Under the pieces are notes generated by a model. That model did no database searches and had not been told where the DNA came from. It was given only the letters and a program-made list of their open reading frames with translations. DNA of 64,000 bases, taken from positions 6,763,730-6,827,729 of the forward strand of contig CAIIXF020000007.1 in NCBI GenBank assembly GCA_903813345.2, read 5' to 3'. Positions 12,801-24,100 of the stretch are shown piece by piece. The position numbers and the translations under genes are program-made. Numbering within the stretch: the stretch's first letter is position 1; the number at the start of each line of letters is the position of its first letter. Source of the stretch: Owenia fusiformis (lineage: Eukaryota > Annelida > Polychaeta > Sabellida > Oweniidae).

Positions 12801-15800
12801 TTATGAGAAAGCAAACAAGAAGGATAAATTTAGGGTATGAATGAAAGTGTTGATGATTTGAAGATTTATAATATGCTGTATTATATCAGTATCTAGCATA
12901 CTACACAGAGGCAATATATTATATAAACATTAAATAGTTTGATTAGTAGTTAAGTTATACAGCAATTTTCCAGAGATAAGTACGTAAACGAATGCTCTGT
13001 AGACGTACACTAATTAACCATATATAGATAATAACAACACAATAGTAGAGCCTGTGACTTAAACAATGACTCCAGACTTGAAGTATGGTACTTTTTTAAT
13101 CTCTAAAGATGCCCGATTATTTTTAACATTCCTATTATATATATTAAAAGTGTTTCTTTATTGTATTCATAATGTACTTTCACAAGTATTGAAAGCAATT
13201 CAAAAAGAAATATGTTGTATTTTATGAATGGGGCACTAACATGAATAAGTAAGGTAGGTTGACCTGACATTATAAATGTATGTATATTTTCAGACAAATA
13301 TCTCGAGTTAACTATTGTCTTTTAAAACATGGCTGTAAATTATGTTAAAAACAAATCGAGTTCATTTCACTGTATTTATTTGTATTCAAAACTGGAAATG
13401 GCTCTATGATAACAAATTGTGACCTTTGGTTAAACCTTGAAGGGTCAAATAACATCTTTAATCAATTTAACAGGATTTTATCGATAACAAACGAAAAGCA
13501 ACAGATTAAAAACACTTGGTTTTAATGTTAATAGAAGCATGAATTTATGTATTAGATGCATTGTTATATGGAGTCTTTTAAGGTCATTTTAGATACATTT
13601 TCAGGTCAATTAAGACGCCTATATGCAAGGATATCATTTCACTCCCTATGGTTTACATTTAAATAAAGCTGAATTGTAACACTCAGAAATGTCAGAAATT
13701 GTTATTTTGGATATTTAGAAATGTGGTAGTAATCAGTTTAGTTAATACAAAATGTAAACCAAGACGAAAACTTACATTAGTTTTAAGATGTTATAAGTAT
13801 TAATAGGGTCTTTATACACAAACATTAATATGCATGTCAAAGACTTGTAGAAGTTAGTTTACATAGCAAGCTACTGTGGTTAGACAAAATTGCCACAAAA
13901 TAGTCACACCATCCATACAGAACAATACAGTGCCAATCTACCTCAATTATTTGTATAAAGATTCAGGAAATGGGCAAATATACAATCGTAGTATTTTTCT
14001 ATGTAAATTCCTGTGGATTAGGCAGACTGTAGCCTATTGAGTAGAAATCTACAAGAATTTCATATATTCACTTCACTTGGGTAAAACTTGACCTGGCAAA
14101 GGACTTGATATATGATATGGAAAATGATAATGTCTTGATTCACAGGGCCAGATAGTATAACCTATTTTCTTAATCTACCCCTTTAAAGTTCAATTTTGCA
14201 TCTGTATAACTAAACATATACTAAATCTCACACAGTTCTCTCAACCTTAAGATATTTTGTAATCAGTGGTACTTATTTTAAAATCAATTTCAAGCTTGGC
14301 AACTCTTAAAGATGTTTCCGTATTGACTTAAATGTAACCTATCATGAGAAATCATTGCCTTCTATTAGTTCCTTTCTCGTTGAAAAACAGAAAATTTAGA
14401 TGAGTATCAGAATGAGTATATTCAATACCCTAAAACCAGTAATAAAAACATGGAATTGGGCCATATGAACTCAATATGGTCTTGTATCAGCCATTTATTT
14501 TACCAACAAGATAGAGCCTATTTTATGCATTACCCTACCTCTGGAAACAATTTTTTAAGAAGTAAGGATACGGGATGGAGGAATGGAAGGAATTAATGTA
14601 ACTAAGAGATCTTATCTCTATCTGCCTTGATTCAGTTTTCAAAACAAGAAACCTGGAAACTTAAACATGCAGAGATCCTATACTATTTATGTATTATTTT
14701 GAAGAAATACAAAGATCAAAGTCTAACCTAGTTTTGCCAGTCTTATCTTCCCTTCTCTTGCCCCCTGGAATTATTTGAGCAAAGAAGAGATAAAGTTGTT
14801 CTTCTATAAATATCCCGACCTTATTATACTTATCTTAATAACTTATTAACGGGGTATACAAGCTTAACAGCTATTTAGATGATTCATAGGAATTGGTGAT
14901 AAAATTATGATTCATATATGACAGTTCAAATATGTTTTCAAACAATAGATGTTTTCAATGACCTGATAAATAGTTATTCTTAGTTGATTTTCACCCCATA
15001 GAGGAAGGATATTACATATGAGTTGTACATACGTCAAAGTTAAGCTCCACTCAATAGGCAAACAATATGTTATGATAATATGTAAATAAAATAAAACAAT
15101 ATGCGTGGTATGGGAAATAAAATGCACGAAATAGGAAACAATTGATTGTTTTGATCGAATGTTCATTGTTGTTTTAGGTTTTTGTGAAATAATACAGGAA
15201 ACTGTACATAATAATATAAGAAGGAAGTCGTATATGTATATACGCCAAGAAGTCATGAGGTCATCAGACATTGTGATGTAACTCATAATAGAGGTACATG
15301 TCAGTATATGTATACAACTTATATGTACTGTATATAATGTACTTGTCTATAGCTTTAAACATATTTGAAAACAATACTGACCATTGACCAAAAATCAAAA
15401 AGCTACCAATTTGAAAACAGTAGATCTCCCTTTGTATTTCATGTTCAGATAGCACATCAAGAAAATTTCTTCTGGAGTATATTGACCTAGGTCACATCTA
15501 TAGTGTTACAATGTAACTTGATAAGAAGTTGAGTACAAATATGCAACAATCTTCTCATTCAAACCCATCGATTAATCTAGATATAGATAGAGAGGATATA
15601 CAGAACATGGTATACATATCAATGCAGACACTTGGTATGTAATATGCAAACCATAACATAAGATTAGTGTCAACCGCTAGCCTATAGCACACTAATCCTT
15701 AACCAATGTGGATGATATTCCCAGTAAACTACATGGTTGGTATATACTCAGAAATCAGAGCTGTGTACGTTAACTAGAACTGAACACCACAAAATAATCA

Positions 15801-16509
15801 CTTTTATCAACGTTCTAATTAGCAGTATAGCTGGTCTATAGACAAAGTGTGAAAACTTTACCAGGGAAAAGAGCTGCTGAAATCCAGTCTCATACAGGAT
15901 CAGTAATGCATGCTTATACTTTGTATGTACAACTCTCCCCCCCCCCCTTCCCATAGTCCCTAATACCCTTCAAGGCAGTAAAGTACATTGACTAAGCCAT
16001 GAACAGAGAAAAAAATTGGGGGAGATGGTCAAAGTCTGAGGATATTGATGCACAATAACATGTTTCAAATCTAGTCTCATGAAACATGTAATATTTGTAA
16101 AAAGCTCATTTCATCGTTATTTTAACCAATTTAATCAATGGGGGGGTCTCAACTCTCAACAGTTAACAAGATTCCCATGGAGTCACAGACCAGGATGACT
16201 TGGGCCAAGTGACCCAATTTGATTGTTTAGTGTCTTTAGTATAACCTACTAGACAGCAAAAATAAAAACCTTACATTACAAATTTGACGGCTTTTTATTT
16301 TTCAGGTATTCAGTTTTAAGACTGATGTTATTTGAGTTTTTCTGCTGATAGGTAAAAAGTTGTACACCTGAAAAAGTTTCAATGTCAGAGGTCAACTTTT
16401 GAACTAAATTGAGCAGCCATTTTTTGGTTGTTTTTGAACTTTCTAACGTTCAAAGCATCGGTGCATTAGGGGTCAAAAATTTAAGGTATTTGAAATAATG
16501 AATACTTAC

Positions 16510-16650
16510 TGATACATCAAGAGTTAGATCTGTACCGTCAAGCAGGACAACCTTGCAGTTTAAAACATTCTTGGGTTTGGAATCTTTGGGATCTTTTTTC
16601 AAACCCCTGCCAGTTCTTCTCCGACTTAAAAACCTGATCAATCTTGACAT
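16510..16650 (-). CDS. EPB41L5: EPB41L5/Yurt-like FERM protein, first coding exon
   Basis: This 47-codon exon starts at an ATG (complement of 16648-16650) and encodes a basic N-terminus, MSRLIRFLSRRRTGRG, then a lysine-rich linker. The first FERM strand follows (NCKVVLLDGTDLTLDVS). The 'C.V.LLDGTD...D' strand is the signature opening of EPB41L5, EPB41L4B and Yurt, and the arginine-rich start resembles vertebrate EPB41L5. The exon ends in phase 0 at a consensus donor GTAAGTATTC (G at 16509) and joins the exon at 498-602 to complete the F1 lobe. The gene is head-to-head with TMEM177, so the 5' UTR and promoter must lie just to the right. EPB41L4B cannot be excluded. Confidence 0.85.
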
Positions 16651-17040
16651 TCTGGTTGATAACGCTGTAGTATTCCTAAGTGTGTGTATTCCTTATATAT
16701 TCATGTACTATTAGATGATTAAAAACAGGCGATCTAGTGCATATTAGGCTCATAATTGAACGAAATCTAAACCAACTTTTCGCCTTCGCATTTTACTCGG
16801 AGCACCTGCATGACGTCATTCTGAGCCTCGTTTTAAATCCAATATGGCAGCGCCCATGAAATGAGGAAAAGTTATAAAAGTTTTCACTTTCAGTTGAATA
16901 ACCCTATTCCTGAAGAGAGAATTAGTAATTTTTCAAGCCTTGAAAATAGTGTGAAATATAACGCATATTACATCCACTGATTTTCGCTGAAAGGTCATCC
17001 AGGTATTCAATAAAACCTACTTTGGCAATTTCACAGTTTG
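16651..17040. promoter_or_regulatory. probable bidirectional promoter, EPB41L5-like (-) and TMEM177 (+)
   Basis: The two genes face away from each other. The EPB41L5-like start codon is at 16650 and the first consensus plus-strand donor for a TMEM177 leader exon is at 17101, so both transcripts should start within this interval. The interval contains a perfect cAMP-response octamer TGACGTCA at 16811-16818 and, 30-40 bp further, the cluster 'ccaatatggcagcgccca', which is richer in G+C than its surroundings. Start sites are inferred from layout only. Confidence 0.5.
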
Positions 17041-17100
17041 AAGTTTCACCTTTCACTCAAATTTTCAACTGCTGCTGGTGGAACCACAGACAACTATCAA
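17030..17100 (+). other. TMEM177: probable noncoding leader exon of TMEM177 (3' boundary only)
   Basis: A strong donor, CTATCAA followed by GTAAGTAACG, starts at 17101. The first coding exon of TMEM177 begins with an acceptor (CATTTTCAG) ending one base before its ATG at 19723, so an upstream untranslated exon is required. This donor is the best candidate for its 3' edge. The 5' edge is not determined. Confidence 0.4.
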
Positions 17101-17451
17101 GTAAGTAACGCAGAACGTTGCCTGTGAGCTAATCTGGCAGCTTGTTAGATAATTTGTCTTGAAGGAATTTAGAAATGATGATACTTGTCAAGTTCTCTAA
17201 TTTGCCATTTTTAGTCTACAGTGGGGATCATAAAGAATTGCAAAAGCTATGAAAATTACATGCTGTCGCACATGTAATAAATTCTTACCTCAGTGTATTC
17301 AGTGCTCTATTTTCTCCGTCTTAGTAAGTCCAAATATAGTGGAATTTGTGTCACTAATGACAAATAAGAACTTCAAAAGTTGAATTGGATATTCACATGT
17401 TATGCCGACTCTTCAAATGTTGAGGTGATTTTGTCGCCCGATTGCGCCGGA

Positions 17452-17578
17452 ACGGAGGATTGGCTCCCAGAATACAACATGACACGTGCCAGCTTTCAAA
17501 ATGCTGTTCCGCCATTTTGAAACCTGTCATGAGTAAATATGGTTAACTGATGTTGCATTCTGGGAGTCAACCGTCCTT
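17452..17578. repeat. hairpin element (palindromic MITE)
   Basis: The arms 'ggctcccagaatacaacatg' (left) and 'gatgttgcattctgggagtc' (right) are near-perfect reverse complements within about 35-bp arms flanking a 60-bp centre. It sits in the TMEM177 leader intron and has no coding capacity. Confidence 0.5.
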
Positions 17579-18654
17579 GGATAACAAACATGGGGATTCA
17601 TGAAAACATTCATTCGATTTGGTAGGGATTTATCCATTATTTGCAGGTATGAAGCTTTGGATTCATTTATTGTGCTACTTTAGTGAACTGGAATTATTTT
17701 TCTACCGCTTGGGAGAGTTTGAGACACGAAACTTGGAAATAAGCTCATTGTGACAACTTGTGAACGTTGAGTTTTATTTTTGTCCCCCACTGTACGTATT
17801 GTATATTTAGACATTGTAGATCTAGCTAAAATGAGACTGTCTCTAAAATAATGTGTAAATAAGATCTGGCCCAAGGTACAAGGGGAGCCAAAAAAGGTAA
17901 CCCAAACAAATGTTAGGAAATGACAAAAGAGGAATGATGGATTTTGAATATTTTTTTACCAAGATAACAGAGTTTTTGACCTCCAGTCAGTTTACGTCTC
18001 GGGGTAGTCTCGGGTAGAAATTTACACAAAACAGGAAATGAAAAAACCATGTGGATTTTAGAATTTTTTGAAGTAAGATAACAGTGTTTTGCTTTGATCT
18101 TCAGTCAGTTGTACTACTCCCATATATCATTTACATGGTCAGGATGCTGAAATAGCTTTTTCAGCAATCTGAAAATGTGACTGAAAAAAGTTAAAAGTTA
18201 GCGTTTCGGAAAGGTCACTGAACAGAATATTTTAGAAGCTTTGAAAATTTGAATTCATTTCTAGAAATAAAGAAAAAGTGAAAAAACTGATTTGAAAAGC
18301 TATCTTTTTCCTTTTAATGACTACAATGTTTGTTTAAGACAATTTTTCAAATTTTTAAAGCCCCTATCATTTAAAGCAATATATTGGGCACATTTTCTGA
18401 AAAATTCGATCTGACCCACTGTGTTACCATGCCCATTTAGATCTTGGTCCTGTGAAAGATATGTTGAATGAGTAAAATTGACTGAAGGTAAACTCAGTTA
18501 TCTTAGTTCAAAAAATTTCAAAAATTCAGCATGTTTTTTTATTTCCCATTTTGTTACTTCTTGTTAGTACCTTGAGACCTCAAATGATCCATAAGACATA
18601 CTCAACAGTTGGTTATATAAGTTTGCTTAGATAATTGCCAATAGAATCATTATA

Positions 18655-19657
18655 CAGGGTGTTCCATATGTTTCAGGAATGATGCTGTATTTTTGGTGTA
18701 CTCTTTAATCAAACTGAACTTTTGACAAAATGTGTCCAAATACATCTATGTTGTGAATAAGTTGAGAAAGTTTTGTATCTTAAAGCTCAGTTGACTCAAT
18801 ATTATGGTTGCTATAGTAACCCAGGATAGGGTAGGTGGAGCAGGTGCGCAAACCATGAAATATTTGTAGAAATAGTCATTTTTTGTATGAAGTGTGAGTA
18901 AGTATTAAGTTATCATAGTTGCATTATTTTTGTCAGAAATTAGGCAAAAATGAAGGTGGATTCCTGGAAATTAAAAGTGTCATCATCGAGGACTTAAAAA
19001 TTGAAACACCTGTCATGTCATGAGTCACAAAGGAGAATGATCACAGGTCATTTTGGCTGAACGGCCATCTTGAAAAATGAAAATGTCATCAGCAAATGAA
19101 AAACTTACTTCCACTTAGGCAACGCACAATGATCATAAAATGTGCGAAAAATGGGTTTTCTGCAGCAGACACAATTAAATTCCTAAGGAGTGCATATTGG
19201 GACTCAATGATGGCAATCTCTAGAGTGTATGAGTGATACAAGCGGTTCAATCCTGGAAGGGAAACTGAGACCGATAATTCAAAATGTGGATGTCTGAGAA
19301 CATTTCTGCAGACCCCGAGTATGCCAAACCTACAGGACGACTTTTCAATGGATGTCATCAATGATGAAATTTTTTTAAATTTCCAGGAATCCACATTCAT
19401 TTTTGATTAATGTCTGACAAATTTTATGCAACTATGACAATCTAATACTTACCCACACATCATCACACCTGCTCCACCTACCCTACCCCTGGGTTACTAT
19501 AGCAACCATATCATTAAATCTACAAAGCTTTATGATATGAAATTCTCACAACTTATTCACAACATATTCAGATACATTTTGATAAAAATTCAGCTCGATT
19601 GAAAAGAAAACCAATAAAATACAGCATCATTCCTCCTGGAACATATGGAACATCCTG
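18655..19657. mobile_element. 1-kb non-autonomous DNA element with about 300-bp terminal inverted repeats
   Basis: The left end, CAGGGTGTTCCATATGTTTC at 18655, matches the reverse complement of the right end around 19640-19657 (GGAACATATGGAACATCCTG). The symmetry continues inward to about 18975 and 19370, including 'ggttgctatagtaaccca' on the left and 'gggttactatagcaacca' on the right. TA dinucleotides flank both ends (18653-18654 and 19658-19659), as expected for a Tc1/mariner-type target. The unique centre, about 18976-19370, holds only a short open frame with no recognised domain. The element ends 65 bp before the first TMEM177 coding base, in its leader intron. Confidence 0.7.
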
Positions 19658-19722
19658 TACTTTGAATATTAAATCAGATATATCCATGTACAATAATTTG
19701 TACATGTGCTTACATTTTCAGA

Positions 19723-19908
19723 ATGAGTCTCAGTTTGCTGATACAGAGGAATCTGCAATGGCCATATATTGCTGCTTTGTCAGGGGGTGTAGTTATGTCA
19801 ATTTTGCCCCACACAATGATGATGGATCGATACAGAGAATTCTATCAGCTGTATATAGGGGGCGCTGAAACTCCACTTGATGCAGACACTAAAAAGCTTA
19901 CAAAACAG
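19723..19908 (+). CDS. TMEM177: TMEM177, coding exon 1
   Basis: Encodes residues 1-62 from the ATG at 19723. The exon opens at 19722 after a good acceptor (TACATTTTCAG), so the ATG is the second base of the exon. A hydrophobic segment at residues 13-29 (WPYIAALSGGVVMSILP) is the first membrane span of this mitochondrial inner-membrane protein. In vertebrates TMEM177 stabilises the COX2 chaperone COX20 during cytochrome c oxidase assembly. The exon ends ACAAAACAG before GT at 19909, phase 0, and joins 20322. The upstream TE lies only 65 bp away and did not disturb the exon. No alternative start is in better context. Confidence 0.85.
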
Positions 19909-19914
19909 GTTCGT

Positions 19915-19990
19915 TGTCAGGCCCGTAGCCAGGGGGGCTCGTAGGGTTCGGGTTCGGGTTCAGAAAATTTTCAGAAATTTTTTTCACTGA
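19915..19990 (+). repeat. fragment of the GCCCGTAGCC repeat family
   Basis: The TMEM177 intron, immediately after the donor, contains GCCCGTAGCCAGGGGGGCTC followed by 'gggttcgggttcgggttcag'. The same terminal motif opens and closes the element at 42715-42911. Only one end is visible here. Confidence 0.4.
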
Positions 19991-20321
19991 ATTATCTCAT
20001 TTTTTATACATTTTACAAAACAAATCTTCCCACAAGTCTTCTCTAGGCTTATAAGTGCACTCTTTGTGCAAACCTGGAAGATGTAGACAATGTGGGGAAG
20101 GAGTAATTCTTGTTTGAAAAATAACATGTGATTCAATTGAGGAATGCAGAAAATTTCCCAACATGCACCCTGGCCTTAAAAGGGCTAGAAGGGATTGGGA
20201 TGGGTGTTGAGTAAATTGCAGATGATATCTTAAAAAATTAAAGATTGAAATTGAAACATTGAAGAGAATGCATTCAATATTTTAAGCCCCCATCCTTCCT
20301 AATTCCCTTTTATTTTTCCAG

Positions 20322-21104
20322 GTTTGTAAAGATATATTGGTACCTGAGCCAGGTTGTGAGTTCTTTGCCTGCTACGGCTTTGAACCTGTTCACATGGGAT
20401 CATTCAAACTCATTAAAGGATGCATTGTTGGCCTACCATTGAACTTCAAATATAAAACAATGGATGACATTGACAGAGACAAGATATTTGTGATGCAGAA
20501 AGATATGGATCATGACAAACCGCAGCCTCCTAAATGGAACTCTGACGCAGGTGTTGCGCTGTTGGATTCACTCGTTTTGAGCGAGAATGCCAAGAAGTTT
20601 GCTATTGCTCGAGAGTTGGAGTACTGTAATTCACACTATGTATGGGTGAATTCTGGACTTATATCCGCCTATGGGTTCATGGCGTACTGGATGGGTTTTG
20701 CTACAAATGTAATGTTGAATTTAAAAACCAGGCTCAAACCATGGGCGAGAGGTGGACTCTATTTAGCATTTGGAGCATCGGCGTACAGTCTATATCTAGT
20801 CTCCCATGATGCATATTCATTTAGACAAGATAAAAAAGTTGATCGTAAAATGGGCGATGTAAGCTTACAATATGCTGTAGGGGGGCTAGAGTTCTACACA
20901 AAGGCCCTTCAACGAAATCAAGCTATAAGAACAATGATGGGAGAAGAAGGAGCAAAGATTTTCAGAAAAAGTGGAAACAGAAACTTATTCATTAGAGCTC
21001 CAAATGTACCTTTAACCAAGAGAAGGGACTTAATGATGGAGATCTGTATGGAAAAAAGTGCACCTTTGCCTGGCACTGGCACACCCAAGCCTGTTGAAGT
21101 GTAG
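20322..21104 (+). CDS. TMEM177: TMEM177, coding exon 2 with stop codon
   Basis: Encodes residues 63-322, beginning VCKDILVPEPGCEF after the acceptor TTTTTCCAG at 20321 and ending with TAG at 21102-21104. Family landmarks are the block SDAGVALLDSLVLSENAKKF then AIARELEY, two membrane spans around residues 175-220 (for example GGLYLAFGASAYSLYLVSHD), and the C-terminal motif YAVGGLEFYTKALQRNQAIR. The human protein has the equivalent S..L....L.LS..A.KFA.ARE and YA.GG.EFY blocks. The total of 322 residues is close to the human 311. The gene is convergent with the PTPN4-like gene, whose stop codon lies 5.7 kb away. The frame is intact with no sign of decay. Confidence 0.92.
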   Translation, partial: VCKDILVPEPGCEFFACYGFEPVHMGSFKLIKGCIVGLPLNFKYKTMDDIDRDKIFVMQKDMDHDKPQPPKWNSDAGVALLDSLVLSENAKKFAIARELEYCNSHYVWVNSGLISAYGFMAYWMGFATNVMLNLKTRLKPWARGGLYLAFGASAYSLYLVSHDAYSFRQDKKVDRKMGDVSLQYAVGGLEFYTKALQRNQAIRTMMGEEGAKIFRKSGNRNLFIRAPNVPLTKRRDLMMEICMEKSAPLPGTGTPKPVEV

Positions 21105-24100
21105 TCAATTAATCCCTATAATGGGCAGATATGAACAGAATGTCATCCTTACCTTGAATAGAATATAATTCTCAGTTGTCAAATACTGTATGAGCTCTTC
21201 AATTTTGTGTTTTATACAGGGTGTGCCAAAATATTTTGCAACTTTTTTAAAAGGCTAGAAAAGTATCATAACATTAAGGTATTGGCATACAAAATCATTT
21301 ATTAATGATAGGCATATTTTACCAATCAAATACTAAAGCTAAAACGGACTTCAAATTTTAAGCGTGAATGTATTTATAGGTGAGGCCAAAAAGAAGAACC
21401 ATTTTGTATTTAGGCTTTCTCACTGAACGTGTCATGCCACCAGTGTTATTCATGGGTGTGGCCCTTCCTTTAAAGACTTTATATGCTTATTTTGGATCAG
21501 ATTTAAAATATATTATATCTAAAAAAGTATTATTCACAGAAATTAAACTTATTGGGTTTAAAAAAATACTAGTAACCATCTTTCTTGAATCTTCACTTCT
21601 GTTCATTGAATTTTGTAGTGATCAAATTGAAGTACTGTTTATTGGAAAATCCAAAATTCTCAGAATGGAAATTTTTGCTCTCAGAAACCAACTTAATAAA
21701 CAATATCACACTCTTGAGTATTGGAACCTATATAGTTAATGCCTATGTTTGCCAATGGACAAGAAAAGATATCAAGACAGAAAATCAAATATGGCCACCT
21801 CAAAATTTACCCTGAAAACTCCAAATCCAGTCAGCTCTAAATTTTGATATCAAGAAGCATCCTTGAAAATATTAAATCTATTCATCAAACAGTTTGCTTA
21901 GAAACAAGACCTTACACTTCAAAGTTTACCCTGAATGACCTTAAACCAATCAGATATATCTTTGTAAAAGAAGCAATTGATGGTGGATTTTACAACAATT
22001 CTTCAACAATTCTTTCTGCTTAGAAAGGCATGAACAAGAAGTCCAATTTCTCAAATATGGTCAGCCGTGTAATGTGTCATTGCCATAGAATGTTTGAGCT
22101 TTGGATTTGACAGATTTTTTCTTTCATCTGAAACTTTCTGTGATCCTTGGCTCATCATACACTGTACCTTCATTAAGATGGCAGCACCTTACTATACATT
22201 TTATGACTGTTAATTTGAATCTGATGGGCATTCATAAAAATTGAGAAAAAATGTTTTGTCTCGTATTCAATATGAACACCGAAAAAGTATTTGTGAATAA
22301 CGCCAGCATGGGCGTATCGCCTATTACGCAAAATACGCACAGGCTTACCAAATGAATTTGAAAAAAATAAAAAATGTGTTAAAATGCATTAATTTATTTG
22401 CGAATTTATTGATGCTTCCTACCGTATCTGTATGTCAACATTTAAAGTTGATAAAAACGCTTAGATTCAATCAAAAAACATCCTTGAAAAAAATTTCGCA
22501 TACCCCCAGACCCCCCACGATGCGCAGCCTTCCCTCTTAAAAAATTGAATTCACCTAGTTGTCCCCATATACTATACTTCTAGTATCGGAAATCATAGTT
22601 TCATGGTTTAAAATGCTTTTTCCCTGGTCGGGAATTGAATATTGGTTTTATACCTTGGTCAATATGATATTTCCTTTACTTCTATACTTTGCGTTTCTCA
22701 TTCGTCATATCATATACCTCATCAAGAAATATTCACTCTTCAGAACAGGACTTTGGTCTTTTGTTACAGATGCCAACCACCGATCGTCAACCGCTATCAC
22801 CTAACACCTTTTGGTGGAGACATAAAAATGGCACGTGTACAAAATACATACGGAGAAATATGAGATAGTAAATACATACTGAAGTTCCTCGATATACTGT
22901 ACACATATTACTTTGATATCTAGCATTCTTGTGAGGACCTTAATTAATCCACAAAGTGTTGGTTACTAATGGAATTTTTATCACACTACAGTGCTATATC
23001 GTTGTAAGTGGGCAGCAAGTGGGTAGACGTCTGAAAAGGTGGGTAGATATATAAAAATCTTGTAAGCTATTTCCAAGCAATCTGTTTCAAGGATTGATTT
23101 TGAGTTTCCAGGGATCTTTTTTACAATAATGTGTATATGGGCAAGCTATTTGGACTTTGTATCCCAAGATCTTGTTATAGATTTGAAGGGCTCGATTAAC
23201 AATGGTACAAAACAATTTAGAGAAACCATCAATGAAGAAATTCTAACATGGGATCTTGGAGTGAATAATACTAAACAAGATATAGAATTTGAAAAAGATA
23301 CATAAAGTCATTTATTATATTACAACTTATATGCACATAATATTACTTTACAAGCTCATAGTAAAATATACATGGCATTATACATATACATGTACACAGT
23401 CGCAAGGATGTGCTCTCATACATTTCTACATCAGTATTTTGGTGACTGGATGGTGATTTTTCAATCAAACATTATTAAGGTGGTCTGCATATTTAACTTT
23501 TACATACCATAGTTACTTTACTTTTTTCCCAGTGAACTTCAGACTGAATTTCATTTACACAAAAAGGAGTATGCTAAGTTCCATTATAAATGGAATATGT
23601 AAGCTAAAATCAACAGACCGATGATTCCACATAATTTAAATATAAATACAGATTCATAATTTTATCTAGAATTTACAGTTTTTCTAGTTTAGCACTAGAT
23701 TGCAGTACAATTGAACAGTCCATTCTGCTTATTATAGACATGTCTAGAGATGCACTGTTACTGTACTGAAATATACAGGCATTTATATACACAAATAAAA
23801 CTTCAGAGGAACCCTAAACAAAATGTCACACTGATAATAAGTTGGTAATAAAACCTCTTTTTTGTTTGCACAAACAGTTAAATAATTTAATCAATCAATG
23901 TAGCTTAAACTGATAAAGAAGGGAAATTCTGTTTGAATCTTGAATCTGAAGACCATTTTACGAAAATATCATGTCATCCTAAGTCCAATGGTAGTTCCTT
24001 GTTTTCTAAGCTTTACAGAGCCCGATTTTGAAGGATGATATTTGTCTCAATTCCTGATTTCAAATTGCCTCGCACTATGAAGCAACAAGGTAACTATGGC

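Larger units (their letters stand above)
603..16509 (-). other. EPB41L5: intron 1 of the EPB41L5-like gene (15.9 kb)
   Basis: No coding exon is recognisable here; the open frames are short, AT-rich and without family motifs. It holds two TACCCT MITEs (1210-1563 and 7211-7388), two pogo-like MITEs (5440-5610, 6424-6601), a degenerate tandem array (about 7820-8035) and hairpins at 9495-9625 and 9838-9895. Long poly-G or poly-C tracts occur near 3949, 8541, 11063 and 15938. Confidence 0.7.

Noticed and set aside
14912-15286. 124-codon minus-strand open frame
   Set aside because: Low-complexity hydrophobic translation of AT-rich intron sequence, with no family resemblance and no exon signals.
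19089-19400. 103-codon minus-strand frame inside the 1-kb inverted-repeat element, as a possible transposase remnant
   Set aside because: No catalytic motif or helix-turn-helix pattern, and part of the frame runs into the right inverted arm.
21214-21260. Second copy of the CAGGGTGT-ended element just after TMEM177
   Set aside because: Only one end is visible. I could not find a matching inverted end within the following 2 kb.
22559-22804. Plus-strand hydrophobic open frame (81 codons) resembling transmembrane segment 5 of a GPCR
   Set aside because: No other receptor segments are found nearby, and the last third of the frame lies in a dispersed repeat also present at 63888-63960. It is more likely repeat-derived.
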